Source: DATLAN01 sp035527455 (lineage in GTDB: Bacteria > Planctomycetota > Planctomycetia > Pirellulales > Thermoguttaceae). Taken from it: DNA of 25,545 nucleotides. The stretch's first letter is position 1; each line of letters starts with the position of its first letter. The notes under the pieces were generated by a model, which saw only the letters and a program-made list of their open reading frames with translations, was not told the origin of the DNA and did not search any database. The position numbers were made by a program, and so were the translations under genes. Positions 15,292-22,186 of the stretch are shown one piece after another. The stretch lies in contig DATLAN010000379.1 in assembly GCA_035527455.1 (NCBI GenBank), forward strand, positions 1 through 25,545. The letters run 5' to 3'.

Positions 15292-17505
15292 TCACCTCTT
15301 CGGCTTCAGCACGACGGTTGCCAAGGGCGGCAGGGCGAGTTGGATCGAGGCGGGCCGGCCGTGACTCTCCGTCGGTTCGGCCATCACCCCGGGCCCGTTG
15401 CCCAGGTTGCTGCCGCCGTAGTACGTCGAGTCGCTGTTGAAGATCTCCTCGTACCAGCACACCTCCGGCACTCCCAGGCGGTGATCGACCCGGGATACCG
15501 GCGTGAAGTTGCAGCAGACGACGAGAAAATCGTCGCTGTTCTTGGCGCGGCGGATATAGCTGAACGTGCTGTCCTCGTAGTTGTGGCAGTCGATCCACTC
15601 GAAGCCTTTTCCGTCGAAATCGAGCTGGTAGAGGGCCGGCTCGCGACGATAGATCTTGTTCAGATCGGCCACGCACTTGCTCAGGCCCCGGTGCGATTCG
15701 CACTCGAGCAGGTGCCACTGCAGGCTGGCGTCGAAGTTCCACTCGTTCCATTGGCCGAAATCGCCGCCCATGAACAACAGCTTCTTGCCGGGATGGGTCC
15801 ACATGTAGCTGTAGAGCAGGCGCAAGTTGGCGAACTTCTGCCAGAGGTCGCCCGGCACCTGGTCCAACAGGGAGCCTTTCATGTGGACCACTTCGTCGTG
15901 GGAGAGCGGCAGCACGAAGTTTTCGTGGAAGGCGTAGATCAGGCTGAAGGTCAACTCGTCGTGATGGTACTTTCGGTGGATCGGTTCGTGCCGCAGGTAC
16001 TTCAGCGTGTCGTTCATCCAGCCCATGTTCCACTTCAGGCTGAAGCCCAGCCCGCCCACGTAAGTCGGCCGTGAGACGCCGGGCCAGGCGGTCGATTCCT
16101 CGGCGATCGTCAACACGCCCGGGTGTTGCAGATGGGCCTGCTCGTTGAGTTCTTTCAAGAAGGAGATGGCCTGAAGGTTCTCCCGCCCGCCGAATTCGTT
16201 GGGCAGCCAGTCGCCCTCTTCGCGGCTGTAGTCCAGGTAGAGCATCGAAGCGACCGCGTCGACCCGCACGCCGTCGATGTGGTATTTGTCGAACCAGAAC
16301 AGGGCGTTGGAGATCAGGTAGTTTCGGACCTCGTGGCGGCCGTAATTGAAGATGTGGGTACCCCAGTCGCGGTGCTCGCCGCGGCGGGGATCTTCGTGTT
16401 CGTACAGCGCGCTGCCGTCGAACCGCCGCAGCCCGTGGCCGTCGCGCGGAAAATGGGCCGGAACCCAATCCAACACCACGCCGATGTCGTTCTGGTGGCA
16501 GAGGTCGACGAAGTACATGAAGTCGTGCGGCGTGCCGTAACGGCTGGTGGCCGCGTAATAGCCCACCGCCTGGTAGCCCCAACTGGCCGAAAGCGGATGC
16601 TCGTTGACCGGCAACAACTCCAGGTGCGTATAGCCCATCTCCTTGCAGTAGTCGACCAGTTGGTGCGCCAGGTCGCGGTAGGTCAACCAGCGGGACGGGT
16701 CGTCGCCCGGCCGCCGCCAACTGCCCAAATGGACCTCGTAGAACGAGAGGGGTTGCGCCAGCCAGTCGGTTTCGCGTCGCCTTGCCAGCCAACTCGAGTC
16801 GTGCCACGAGAAGCGGTCCAGGTCGACCACCTTCGACGCGGTCAACGGCGGCACCTCGGCGGCAAAGCCGAAGGGGTCCGCCTTCTCGAAGACCCAGTCA
16901 TGGTGGCGGATCTGGAGCTTGTACAGCGTTCCCTCGCCCAAGCCCGGGATGAACAGCTCCCAAAAACCGCTGGGGATGCGCTTCTGCATCGGGTGCCGGC
17001 GGCCGTCCCAGGTATTGAAATCGCCGATCACGCTCACGCTGGTGGCGTTGGGGGCCCAGACGATGAAATGCACGCCGTCCACCCCGTCGACCGTCCTCGG
17101 ATGGGCTCCCAGCCGGTTGTAGCACTGCCAGTGCGTCCCTTCGTTGAGCAAGTGAAGGTCGTAGTCGGTCAGCAGGTGCGGAAACGAGTACGGATCGTGC
17201 ATCTCGCTCTTCTTCCCGGCCTCATCGGCCGCCCGAATCATGTACGCCCAGCGATGCTCCCCGTTGCGATAAGGACAAATCGCTTCGAACAGACCGGCCG
17301 GATGAATCCGCCGCATCGGCCGCGCGGCTTCCGCTTCCGACGGATCGACCACCCACGCCCGGGCCGAGCCGGGCAAAAACGCGCGCACTGCCAACGCCCG
17401 ACGCCCCGAGTCGTTCACCTCGTGCGGGCCGAGCAGTTCGAATGGGTTTTCATGCCTTCCTTCAACAAGCTGATTGACGTTCTCCAACACAACCTTGGTT
17501 CGCAC
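15292..17505 (-). CDS. glgB: 1,4-alpha-glucan branching enzyme (GH13)
   Basis: 737 residues; makes alpha-1,6 branches in glycogen. The start is GTG 17505 because AAGGAGG lies exactly seven bases upstream; the in-frame GTG at 17511 is one base from that site and unlikely. An N-terminal beta-sandwich and CBM48 domain (PFELLGPHEV; VWAPNATSVSVIGDFNTW) precedes the GH13 barrel. The nucleophile is D416 in DGVRVDAVASMLY, the general acid is E469 in LTIAEESTAWP, and the third acid is D537 in LPLSHDEVVHMKGSL. NEFGGRENLQAI is typical of GlgB. It lies 25 bases after the RNase H-like gene, probably in one operon. No other glycogen gene is in the window. It is convergent with the chaperone gene with a two-base gap and no visible terminator. 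Confidence 0.97.
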   Translation of the reverse strand: MRTKVVLENVNQLVEGRHENPFELLGPHEVNDSGRRALAVRAFLPGSARAWVVDPSEAEAARPMRRIHPAGLFEAICPYRNGEHRWAYMIRAADEAGKKSEMHDPYSFPHLLTDYDLHLLNEGTHWQCYNRLGAHPRTVDGVDGVHFIVWAPNATSVSVIGDFNTWDGRRHPMQKRIPSGFWELFIPGLGEGTLYKLQIRHHDWVFEKADPFGFAAEVPPLTASKVVDLDRFSWHDSSWLARRRETDWLAQPLSFYEVHLGSWRRPGDDPSRWLTYRDLAHQLVDYCKEMGYTHLELLPVNEHPLSASWGYQAVGYYAATSRYGTPHDFMYFVDLCHQNDIGVVLDWVPAHFPRDGHGLRRFDGSALYEHEDPRRGEHRDWGTHIFNYGRHEVRNYLISNALFWFDKYHIDGVRVDAVASMLYLDYSREEGDWLPNEFGGRENLQAISFLKELNEQAHLQHPGVLTIAEESTAWPGVSRPTYVGGLGFSLKWNMGWMNDTLKYLRHEPIHRKYHHDELTFSLIYAFHENFVLPLSHDEVVHMKGSLLDQVPGDLWQKFANLRLLYSYMWTHPGKKLLFMGGDFGQWNEWNFDASLQWHLLECESHRGLSKCVADLNKIYRREPALYQLDFDGKGFEWIDCHNYEDSTFSYIRRAKNSDDFLVVCCNFTPVSRVDHRLGVPEVCWYEEIFNSDSTYYGGSNLGNGPGVMAEPTESHGRPASIQLALPPLATVVLKPKR

Positions 17506-17530
17506 GCACACCTCCTTGCAGGGGGATCCT

Positions 17531-18157
17531 CTATGCTGAAGCTTCCTGGTAATATTCCAAAGGACAAGATGCCGGCATTCTCCGCCATCGCAGCGCCCGA
17601 CGCCACCGCCGAACCACGGCGGCGATTTTCCACCGCACCACGGCCGACAGCGACCACATCCGATATCTTAACCAACGTCCCGCCCGAACGCGAATGGCCA
17701 AAAGGCCGACACTCTCGCGGTCCTTCTCCGCTCCCGTGGCGACCGGAGCTGAAACCGCGTGATGCGATCCGTCGATCCGGCGCCGGCAATCGAGTCGGTG
17801 AAAACACAGCGCCCGATCCATCCGTTGCCAAAGGTCGCCGTTCTTGACCGGCACCATCTGTCCGAAAAACTCCCACCGCCATCCGTTGTCCCGCCACTCC
17901 GGCAGACCGTATTCCACACCTCGCTGCACATACGGGCTGCAGCCGACCAACGTCACCTGGGACGGCCGGTCGAGTGCCTCCAGCGCGCGAACGATGGTCA
18001 GCAAGGCCAGTCGTTCGCCGCGGACCGCTGGCTCATCGTCTTCGGCTTCGAACTGCTCGGCACCGTCGGTGCTTCGCAGAACGAAATGCCAACGGCCCGA
18101 GTCGTCGGTGGGACTGGCTTGCGAGAATAACAGGTAGTGCGGTATTGAAACACTCAT
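17531..18157 (-). CDS. RNase H-fold protein, catalytic acids mostly lost
   Basis: 208 residues from ATG 18157, with AAGGA eight bases upstream; a GTG at 18178 is an alternative. Residues 22-130 align by eye with E. coli RNase HI. RGERLALLTIVRALEAL matches NRMELMAAIVALEAL. VTLVGCSPYVQRGVEYGL matches VILSTDSQYVRQGITQWI. PVKNGDLWQRMDRAL matches PVKNVDLWQRLDAAL. Of the four catalytic acids only the Glu (E49) is visible. The D70 position is Cys (C73), strand 1 has no Asp at the D10 place, and there is no GHxGxxxN...D segment for D134. The C-terminus is instead a basic Arg/Trp-rich tail. A nucleic-acid-binding pseudoenzyme is the likely reading. It is upstream of glgB in the same direction. Confidence 0.75.
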   Translation of the reverse strand: MSVSIPHYLLFSQASPTDDSGRWHFVLRSTDGAEQFEAEDDEPAVRGERLALLTIVRALEALDRPSQVTLVGCSPYVQRGVEYGLPEWRDNGWRWEFFGQMVPVKNGDLWQRMDRALCFHRLDCRRRIDGSHHAVSAPVATGAEKDRESVGLLAIRVRAGRWLRYRMWSLSAVVRWKIAAVVRRWRRALRWRRMPASCPLEYYQEASA

Positions 18158-18430
18158 CGGAGGTTTCCTTGCTGGCACTATGGAGAACTTGGGCAGTGTA
18201 GAAAAACCGGAAAAGGTCGCATCACAGTGAGGCCGTGGAATGCTCCCGTTTGATTCCTCTCTGAAGGCCGGCGTTTTCCGGAGTGACGCTTTATGGACGG
18301 CAAATTACCCCCAGGCGTCAACGAGAACTTGAGCACGACAGATTCCCTTATCGGCACTTATTACGCAGTCCCGCCAGTTTATCTCGTATGCACACATTCT
18401 CCGTTGTGCCGAATGTCTTGTGTTTTCTCC

Positions 18431-18506
18431 GTAGGTCAGGGCTTGCCCTGACATAGCCTCGCGGCGGCAATCGACCCGATGCACGTCAGGGCAAGCCCTG
18501 ACCTAC
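18431..18506. repeat. Double-hairpin palindromic element
   Basis: A perfect 22-bp inverted repeat: GTAGGTCAGGGCTTGCCCTGAC (18431-18452) and its complement (18485-18506), 32 bases apart. Each arm is itself a hairpin (GTCAGGGC-TT-GCCCTGAC). It has the same double-hairpin plan as the elements at 4223-4321 and 6022-6187, but different sequence, and shares the core GGGCAAGCCC with 1925-1948. Confidence 0.8.
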
Positions 18507-18585
18507 TAGCGAGTCAGCCTTCTGCGACGGATCCCCAACGGCAATACCACGCACATGGGGGGAATCGTCGCCGAATGCAAGCCGG

Positions 18586-18613
18586 TTGCAGTTCCCCATA
18601 CAATGGGTATAAT
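18586..18613 (+). promoter_or_regulatory. Sigma70-type promoter of the kinase gene, palindromic spacer
   Basis: TTGCAG (18586-18591), a 16-base spacer, and a perfect TATAAT (18608-18613). The spacer carries the palindrome CCCAT-ACA-ATGGG (18595-18607), a possible operator. Expected start near 18620, leaving a leader of about 77 bases before ATG 18697. Confidence 0.7.
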
Positions 18614-18696
18614 CACAATATATATTGGACAGTCGGGCAACGGCGCGGGCGTTCGGCGACAGGTCAACCGGGGTCCTGGACGGGCAAGACATCCCC

Positions 18697-20040
18697 ATGG
18701 CAGTGTCTCTGGATGAATTCGTTGACGGTGTGATCGCTACCGGATTGAGGTCGAAGGAGGAGATGTCCGACTATCTGGACACCTTTCCTCCCGAGAAACG
18801 TCCCGGAGACGCCGAGGCTCTGGCCCGGCAAATGGTGCGGGACGGGAAGCTCACCCAGCTCCAGGCCACCACCGTGCTGGAGAGTAAGCAGGCGTTTCTG
18901 GTTTTCGGAGACTACGTCCTGCTGGAGAAGGTCGGCGAAGGGGGTGTGGGCGAGGTCTTCAAGGCGAGCCACCGTCGCGCGGACCGTGTCGTGGCGCTGA
19001 AAGTGCTGCGCAGCGAATCGCTCGATTCGCCGGATATGGTCAAGCGGTTCCACCAGGAAGTGAAGGTGGCCGCCCGATTGACGCATCCGAATATCATCGC
19101 CACCTTCGACGCCAGCCAGCAGGACGGACTGCACTTCCTGGTGATGGAGTACGTCGACGGCTGTGATCTGGCCGCGCTGGTCCGGGGCAACGGCCCGTTG
19201 TCCGTGTCCCAGGCGCTGGATTACGTCATCCAAACGGCCCAAGGACTGGATCACGCCCATCGGGAAGGGATCGTGCATCGCGACGTCAAGCCGGCCAATC
19301 TGCTTTTGGACCGCGACGGTACGATCAAGATCCTGGACATGGGGCTGGCGCGGATCACCGATCGCGACGAAGACGTGCCCGTCGGTGCCACGCTCGAGCA
19401 GCGATTGACCAAACGGGGGCAGGTCCTGGGGACGGTGGACTACATGAGTCCGGAACAGGCCACCGATACCCGGGGCGCCGACCATCGGTCCGACGTCTAC
19501 TCGCTCGGGTGTACGCTTTATTCGCTGTTGACCAACAAACCGGTCTACACGGGCGATTCGGCGATCATGAAGCTGATGGCCCACTGCGAGGCCGAGATTC
19601 CCGCGTTGGACGCCTTGTGCGCCGAGGTGCCCGCCCGACTGAACAAGGTCTTCGCGAAGATGGTGGCCAAGAAGCCCGACGATCGGTATCAATCGATGAG
19701 CGAGGTGATTGCCGATTTGAAGGCGTGTCTGGAAGCGGCCCAATCCACCGGGGGATCGCGGCCTTCCGCGACGACGGCCGGTCCGGATCGTCCGGTTTCG
19801 CCTCCGATCGAAAGCGGCACGGTCGTAGAGCAGGATACCGAAGAGTTTCTCCAAAAGGCCGCCCCGCAAGAGGACGTGCCGGTGGCCGGAAACACCGGCG
19901 AACTCGCCGGGGCGAACACGGTTTCGTCGATCGAAAAGCCTCCGATCACCGCGGCAACCGGCCACCGCAAGCTGCTGTGGATCATCGTCGGCGTGGGCGT
20001 GGTCGCCGTGTTGGGTGTGTTGGCTGTCCTGGTTTTCTAA
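18697..20040 (+). CDS. Ser/Thr protein kinase, tail-anchored
   Basis: 447 residues from ATG 18697; an upstream TTG at 18625 would be only about five bases from the predicted transcript start. Residues 1-70 are a helical module (ALARQMVRDGKLTQLQATTVL) typical of planctomycete kinases. The kinase domain spans about 72-350: GEGGVGEVFKA (80-90), K102 in VALKVL, E121, HRDVKPAN (194-201), DMG in place of DFG (214-216), and MSPEQ closing the activation segment. A Pro/Glu/Thr-rich linker follows, and a single membrane helix (about 425-447) ends at the C-terminus, so the kinase faces the cytoplasm with virtually nothing outside. Many relatives carry WD40, TPR or ligand-binding domains after the helix; here they are absent. 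Confidence 0.93.
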   Translation: MAVSLDEFVDGVIATGLRSKEEMSDYLDTFPPEKRPGDAEALARQMVRDGKLTQLQATTVLESKQAFLVFGDYVLLEKVGEGGVGEVFKASHRRADRVVALKVLRSESLDSPDMVKRFHQEVKVAARLTHPNIIATFDASQQDGLHFLVMEYVDGCDLAALVRGNGPLSVSQALDYVIQTAQGLDHAHREGIVHRDVKPANLLLDRDGTIKILDMGLARITDRDEDVPVGATLEQRLTKRGQVLGTVDYMSPEQATDTRGADHRSDVYSLGCTLYSLLTNKPVYTGDSAIMKLMAHCEAEIPALDALCAEVPARLNKVFAKMVAKKPDDRYQSMSEVIADLKACLEAAQSTGGSRPSATTAGPDRPVSPPIESGTVVEQDTEEFLQKAAPQEDVPVAGNTGELAGANTVSSIEKPPITAATGHRKLLWIIVGVGVVAVLGVLAVLVF

Positions 20041-20063
20041 GGGGAACCGGGAAATGATTGCAC

Positions 20064-20090
20064 AGTAGCCATCTCGCTCCGCGAGATGTA
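20064..20090. repeat. Single arm of the 4223-4321 repeat family
   Basis: GTAGCCATCTCGCTCCGCGAGATG, followed by a TAGCTTCTCG unit, matches the arm and first internal unit of the element at 4223-4321 with compensating changes (CATCTCGC-TCC-GCGAGATG). It begins 24 bases after the kinase stop and abuts a rhodanese-domain fragment. It could fold as a terminator-like hairpin. Confidence 0.7.
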
Positions 20091-20091
20091 G

Positions 20092-20211
20092 CTTCTCGAC
20101 TGCCGCACGCCGGAAGAGTATATCTTCGTCGGCCACCCGGCCATGGCCGTCAACGTCCCGCTGCTGCTGATCGAGCACAAGTGGAACGCGGAGAATGAAT
20201 CTCCCGTGATT
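20092..20211 (+). pseudogene. Rhodanese-like domain fragment
   Basis: In the frame starting at 20092 the translation reads LLDCRTPEEYIFVGHPAM, then AVNVPLLLIEHKWNAENE. This matches the core D.RTPEEY..GH..GA.NVPL segment of rhodanese-like domains just before the catalytic-loop region. A TAG (20089-20091) precedes it directly, there is no start codon or upstream domain half, and the similarity ends near 20200 before the active-site Cys loop. It is a decayed remnant of about 40 codons, bordered by a palindromic repeat arm on its left and an inverted repeat on its right. Confidence 0.65.
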
Positions 20212-20217
20212 GCGCAG

Positions 20218-20273
20218 CGCAGTTCCGGCACGTGGCTTCACTTGGCCTTTGCACACCAAATGCCGGAACTGCG
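20218..20273. repeat. Inverted repeat at the convergent kinase/waaA 3' ends
   Basis: Perfect 13-bp arms CGCAGTTCCGGCA (20218-20230) and TGCCGGAACTGCG (20261-20273), extended by GCGCA/TGCGC (20212-20216 and 20275-20279) with small bulges. The right part lies inside the last codons of waaA, whose stop (20238) falls in the loop. It probably acts as a leftward terminator or is a further palindromic element. Confidence 0.55.
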
Positions 20274-21599
20274 ATGCGCTTGTTCCGGCCTACACATCTT
20301 CGGCGCGACCACCGGTCGCAGCTTTGTGAGAAGCACAGCCATGAGTTCGAACGTTCGCTCGGTCGCGCCGAGTTGCTCGACGACCAGTTCCTTGGCGCGG
20401 CTGCCCAGCGTGGCGGCGTACGTGGGATCCTCCAGACAGCGGCGAACGAAGCCGGCCAGCTCGTCGCCGTCGTGTACGACCACGGCGGCGTCGCGGGCGA
20501 GCACGGCGGCGACGATGTCGCGGAAGTTTCGCGTGTTGGGGCCGAAGGAGACAGCGGCGCCGTAAGCGGCCGGCTCGATCATGTTCTGGCCGCCGCGGTT
20601 GCCCAGACTGCCGCCGACGAAAGCGATTGCGGCCGTCCCCCACCAGGTGCCCAACTCGCCGACCACGTCGACCAACAACACGCGGGCCGTTCGGTTCGGC
20701 TCGTAGTGGTCGAGGTCCGTGCGACGTTGCCAAGGGACGCCCGATTCGTTCAACAGCCGGGCGACCGCCTCAAAACGCTCGGGGTGACGGGGCACCAGCA
20801 CCAGCCGCAACCGCGGCCACGTCGGGCACAGCCGCCGGTACACGTCCAGCGCCACCGCTTCCTCGGGCTCCTGCGTGCTGCCGGCCAGCAGCACGACGTC
20901 GCCGGGCTCGAAGCCGGCCAATTCGGACAGCCGCCGCGTGGCCGGGTTGTCGCGATCGGTCCGGGCACCGTCGTACTTCATCGAGCCGGTCACGTGTACC
21001 GTCTCCGGCCGGGCACCCAACGCACGGAACCTGCCGGCGTAGGTCTCGTTCTGGACCGCCACCAGGTCGATCTGCCGCATCAGCCGCGCGACCAGCGGCC
21101 GGATGCGCCGGTAGCCCCGGAAGCTCGGTTCGCTCAGCCGGCCGTTGATCACCGCCACCTTGGCAGCGCCGCGGTGGGCCGCACGAATCAGGTTCGGCCA
21201 GAGTTCCAGTTCGGCCAACACGAGCACGTCGGGCCGGATCCGCCGCACGGCCGCCCGCACGGCCCAAGAGAAATCCAGCGGACAATAGAAGACGGTCAGG
21301 TGGGCGTATTTCTTTTTCGCCAGCGCCATGCCGGTCATGGTGGTGGTCGAGACGACGCACTCCCAGTCGGGCCGCCGCCGCTCGATTTCCCGGATCAGCG
21401 GGGCCAGCAGATTGACTTCACCCACGCTGACCGCGTGCAGCCAGACGCACGTCTTGTCCGAATCCCGCCGCGGCACCAGGCCGAACAGTTTCGCGGCGTA
21501 CCCCTGGCGATATTTTCCTTTTCGGACCGCCGCACAGACCAGCCACGGCAAGGCGGCGAGGATCAGCAGCAGGTAGACGAGATTGAGCAGATAGGGCAC
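20238..21599 (-). CDS. waaA: 3-deoxy-D-manno-octulosonic acid (Kdo) transferase
   Basis: 453 residues; transfers Kdo from CMP-Kdo to lipid A precursor at the inner membrane (GT30). One N-terminal membrane helix (PYLLNLVYLLLILAALPWLV) is followed by the acceptor domain, with catalytic Glu E61 in LHAVSVGEVNLLAPL. The donor domain has GGSLGNRGGQNMIEPAAYG and FGPNTRNF, the conserved CMP-Kdo site. The start is GTG 21599 because AAGGA lies seven bases upstream; ATG 21626 has no ribosome site. The last 20 or so residues are encoded over an inverted repeat and look like a non-family extension. The initiation region (21581-21617) is duplicated at 22168-22204, upstream of the antitoxin gene. Its presence implies a Kdo-containing outer membrane. 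Confidence 0.95.
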   Translation of the reverse strand: MPYLLNLVYLLLILAALPWLVCAAVRKGKYRQGYAAKLFGLVPRRDSDKTCVWLHAVSVGEVNLLAPLIREIERRRPDWECVVSTTTMTGMALAKKKYAHLTVFYCPLDFSWAVRAAVRRIRPDVLVLAELELWPNLIRAAHRGAAKVAVINGRLSEPSFRGYRRIRPLVARLMRQIDLVAVQNETYAGRFRALGARPETVHVTGSMKYDGARTDRDNPATRRLSELAGFEPGDVVLLAGSTQEPEEAVALDVYRRLCPTWPRLRLVLVPRHPERFEAVARLLNESGVPWQRRTDLDHYEPNRTARVLLVDVVGELGTWWGTAAIAFVGGSLGNRGGQNMIEPAAYGAAVSFGPNTRNFRDIVAAVLARDAAVVVHDGDELAGFVRRCLEDPTYAATLGSRAKELVVEQLGATERTFELMAVLLTKLRPVVAPKMCRPEQAHRSSGIWCAKAK

Positions 21600-21617
21600 G
21601 TGGGAGTCCTTTCCCGA
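21581..21617. repeat. 37-bp direct repeat, copy 1 (waaA initiation region)
   Basis: Covers the waaA Shine-Dalgarno, its GTG start and first six codons. It matches 22168-22204 in the same orientation with a single mismatch (21602 versus 22189). The two copies flank a 550-bp antitoxin/VapC insert. Confidence 0.9.
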
Positions 21618-21647
21618 TCTTGTCATTCCGATACACGCCACGTCATC

Positions 21648-21929
21648 TTACCATCGTGCCCAAGTCAGTCCATCGACTTCAGCAAAATGCTGGTCGCGTG
21701 ACGCGAGGGCCAGGTCGCAGCCGAGTACCACAGTGTTGGCTGCAAGCCTGTGAATCCGCGCGAGATTATCTTCGACGCGCGTCGACTTTCGGGCACCATA
21801 GTACAACTCGCCCAGCACAACCGTGGACAGCAATACTCGCGTTTCTTGCTCCAAGTGCCGGAGGATCGACCCGTCTCCCTTGAGGAGGCCGATTGCCACA
21901 TTGGTATCAAGCAGAAACTTACCATCCAT
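21648..21929 (-). CDS. vapC: VapC-type PIN toxin, internally deleted
   Basis: 93 residues against a usual 130-140. The N-terminal half is intact: D8 in FLLDTNVAIGLL and E41 in LSTVVLGELYYGARKS, two of the PIN metal-binding acids. The C-terminal strand LALASRDQHFAEVDGL is also intact (D79). Between NTVVLGCD (to residue 72) and LALASRDQ the stretch that normally holds the PENDxWIAA acidic motif is missing, an in-frame loss of roughly 35-45 residues. The remaining protein lacks a full active site and is probably not an active ribonuclease. The ATG at 21929 overlaps the antitoxin 3' end by 11 bases, as in working toxin-antitoxin pairs. It is followed about 50 bases later by waaA. Confidence 0.82.
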   Translation of the reverse strand: MDGKFLLDTNVAIGLLKGDGSILRHLEQETRVLLSTVVLGELYYGARKSTRVEDNLARIHRLAANTVVLGCDLALASRDQHFAEVDGLTWARW

Positions 21930-22149
21930 CCGAATCTACCTGTTCGCATCCCTGTTCGATGGCCTCGATCATCGCGCGGGCGTCTTCCGGTTTCAACACT
22001 CCGGCGAAACGGAGAAGATCCTGGCTCGGCGTGCCTTTCGGGACGGACTGAACCAAAGCTACGGCGAAGTCGAGGACCCGACGTTGCAGTCCCGAGGGAA
22101 GTTGCCCCACTTGAGTGAGCAGTTCTTCCTGCATTCTCATGTCAACCAT
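21919..22149 (-). CDS. Antitoxin-like protein paired with VapC
   Basis: 76 residues from ATG 22149, with GGAG nine bases upstream. The N-terminal half (LPSGLQRRVLDFAVALV) is an amphipathic helical stretch seen in small antitoxins that open with LP..LQ.EVLDF. The C-terminus (MIEAIEQGCEQVDSDGW) is acidic and would be the toxin-binding tail. The gene overlaps vapC by 11 bases. Upstream, within the same message, is a 14-codon leader ORF built from a duplicated waaA start, and its stop overlaps this ATG. Family assignment is by context and length rather than by a diagnostic motif. Confidence 0.7.
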   Translation of the reverse strand: MVDMRMQEELLTQVGQLPSGLQRRVLDFAVALVQSVPKGTPSQDLLRFAGVLKPEDARAMIEAIEQGCEQVDSDGW

Positions 22150-22186
22150 TTACCTGATCTCCTGAGTGATTGAGCAGATAGGGCAC
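22142..22186 (-). CDS. 14-codon leader ORF from duplicated waaA start
   Basis: GTG 22186 is preceded by the same AAGGA seven bases upstream as waaA and encodes VPYLLN, identical to the WaaA N-terminus, then HSGDQVNG and TGA. The TGA (22144-22142) lies just inside the antitoxin gene, overlapping its first codons. Translation would therefore deliver ribosomes to the antitoxin start. Whether it is translated is unknown. Confidence 0.35.
   Translation of the reverse strand: MPYLLNHSGDQVNG

Larger units (their letters stand above)
18158..18696. other. Divergent intergenic region before the kinase gene
   Basis: About 540 bases. It contains the palindromic element at 18431-18506 and the kinase promoter at 18586-18613. 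The stretch 18158-18430 shows no coding pattern or clear leftward promoter that I can support. Confidence 0.5.

Noticed and set aside
14861..16807. A 648-codon minus-strand open frame spanning the chaperone/glgB junction
   Set aside because: Its translation is Arg/Pro-rich and runs through two well-supported genes in the wrong frame; no start signal or domain.
18664..20259. A 531-codon minus-strand open frame
   Set aside because: Antisense to the kinase, with His/Arg/Gly-rich shadow composition and no family motif.
21600..21641. Upstream starts for waaA (21641, ATG 21626)
   Set aside because: GTG 21599 has AAGGA at seven bases and gives the usual short N-terminus before the membrane helix.
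21648..21929. Frameshift as the cause of the short VapC
   Set aside because: The deleted stretch does not reappear in the other frames around 21700-21730, so it is an internal deletion.
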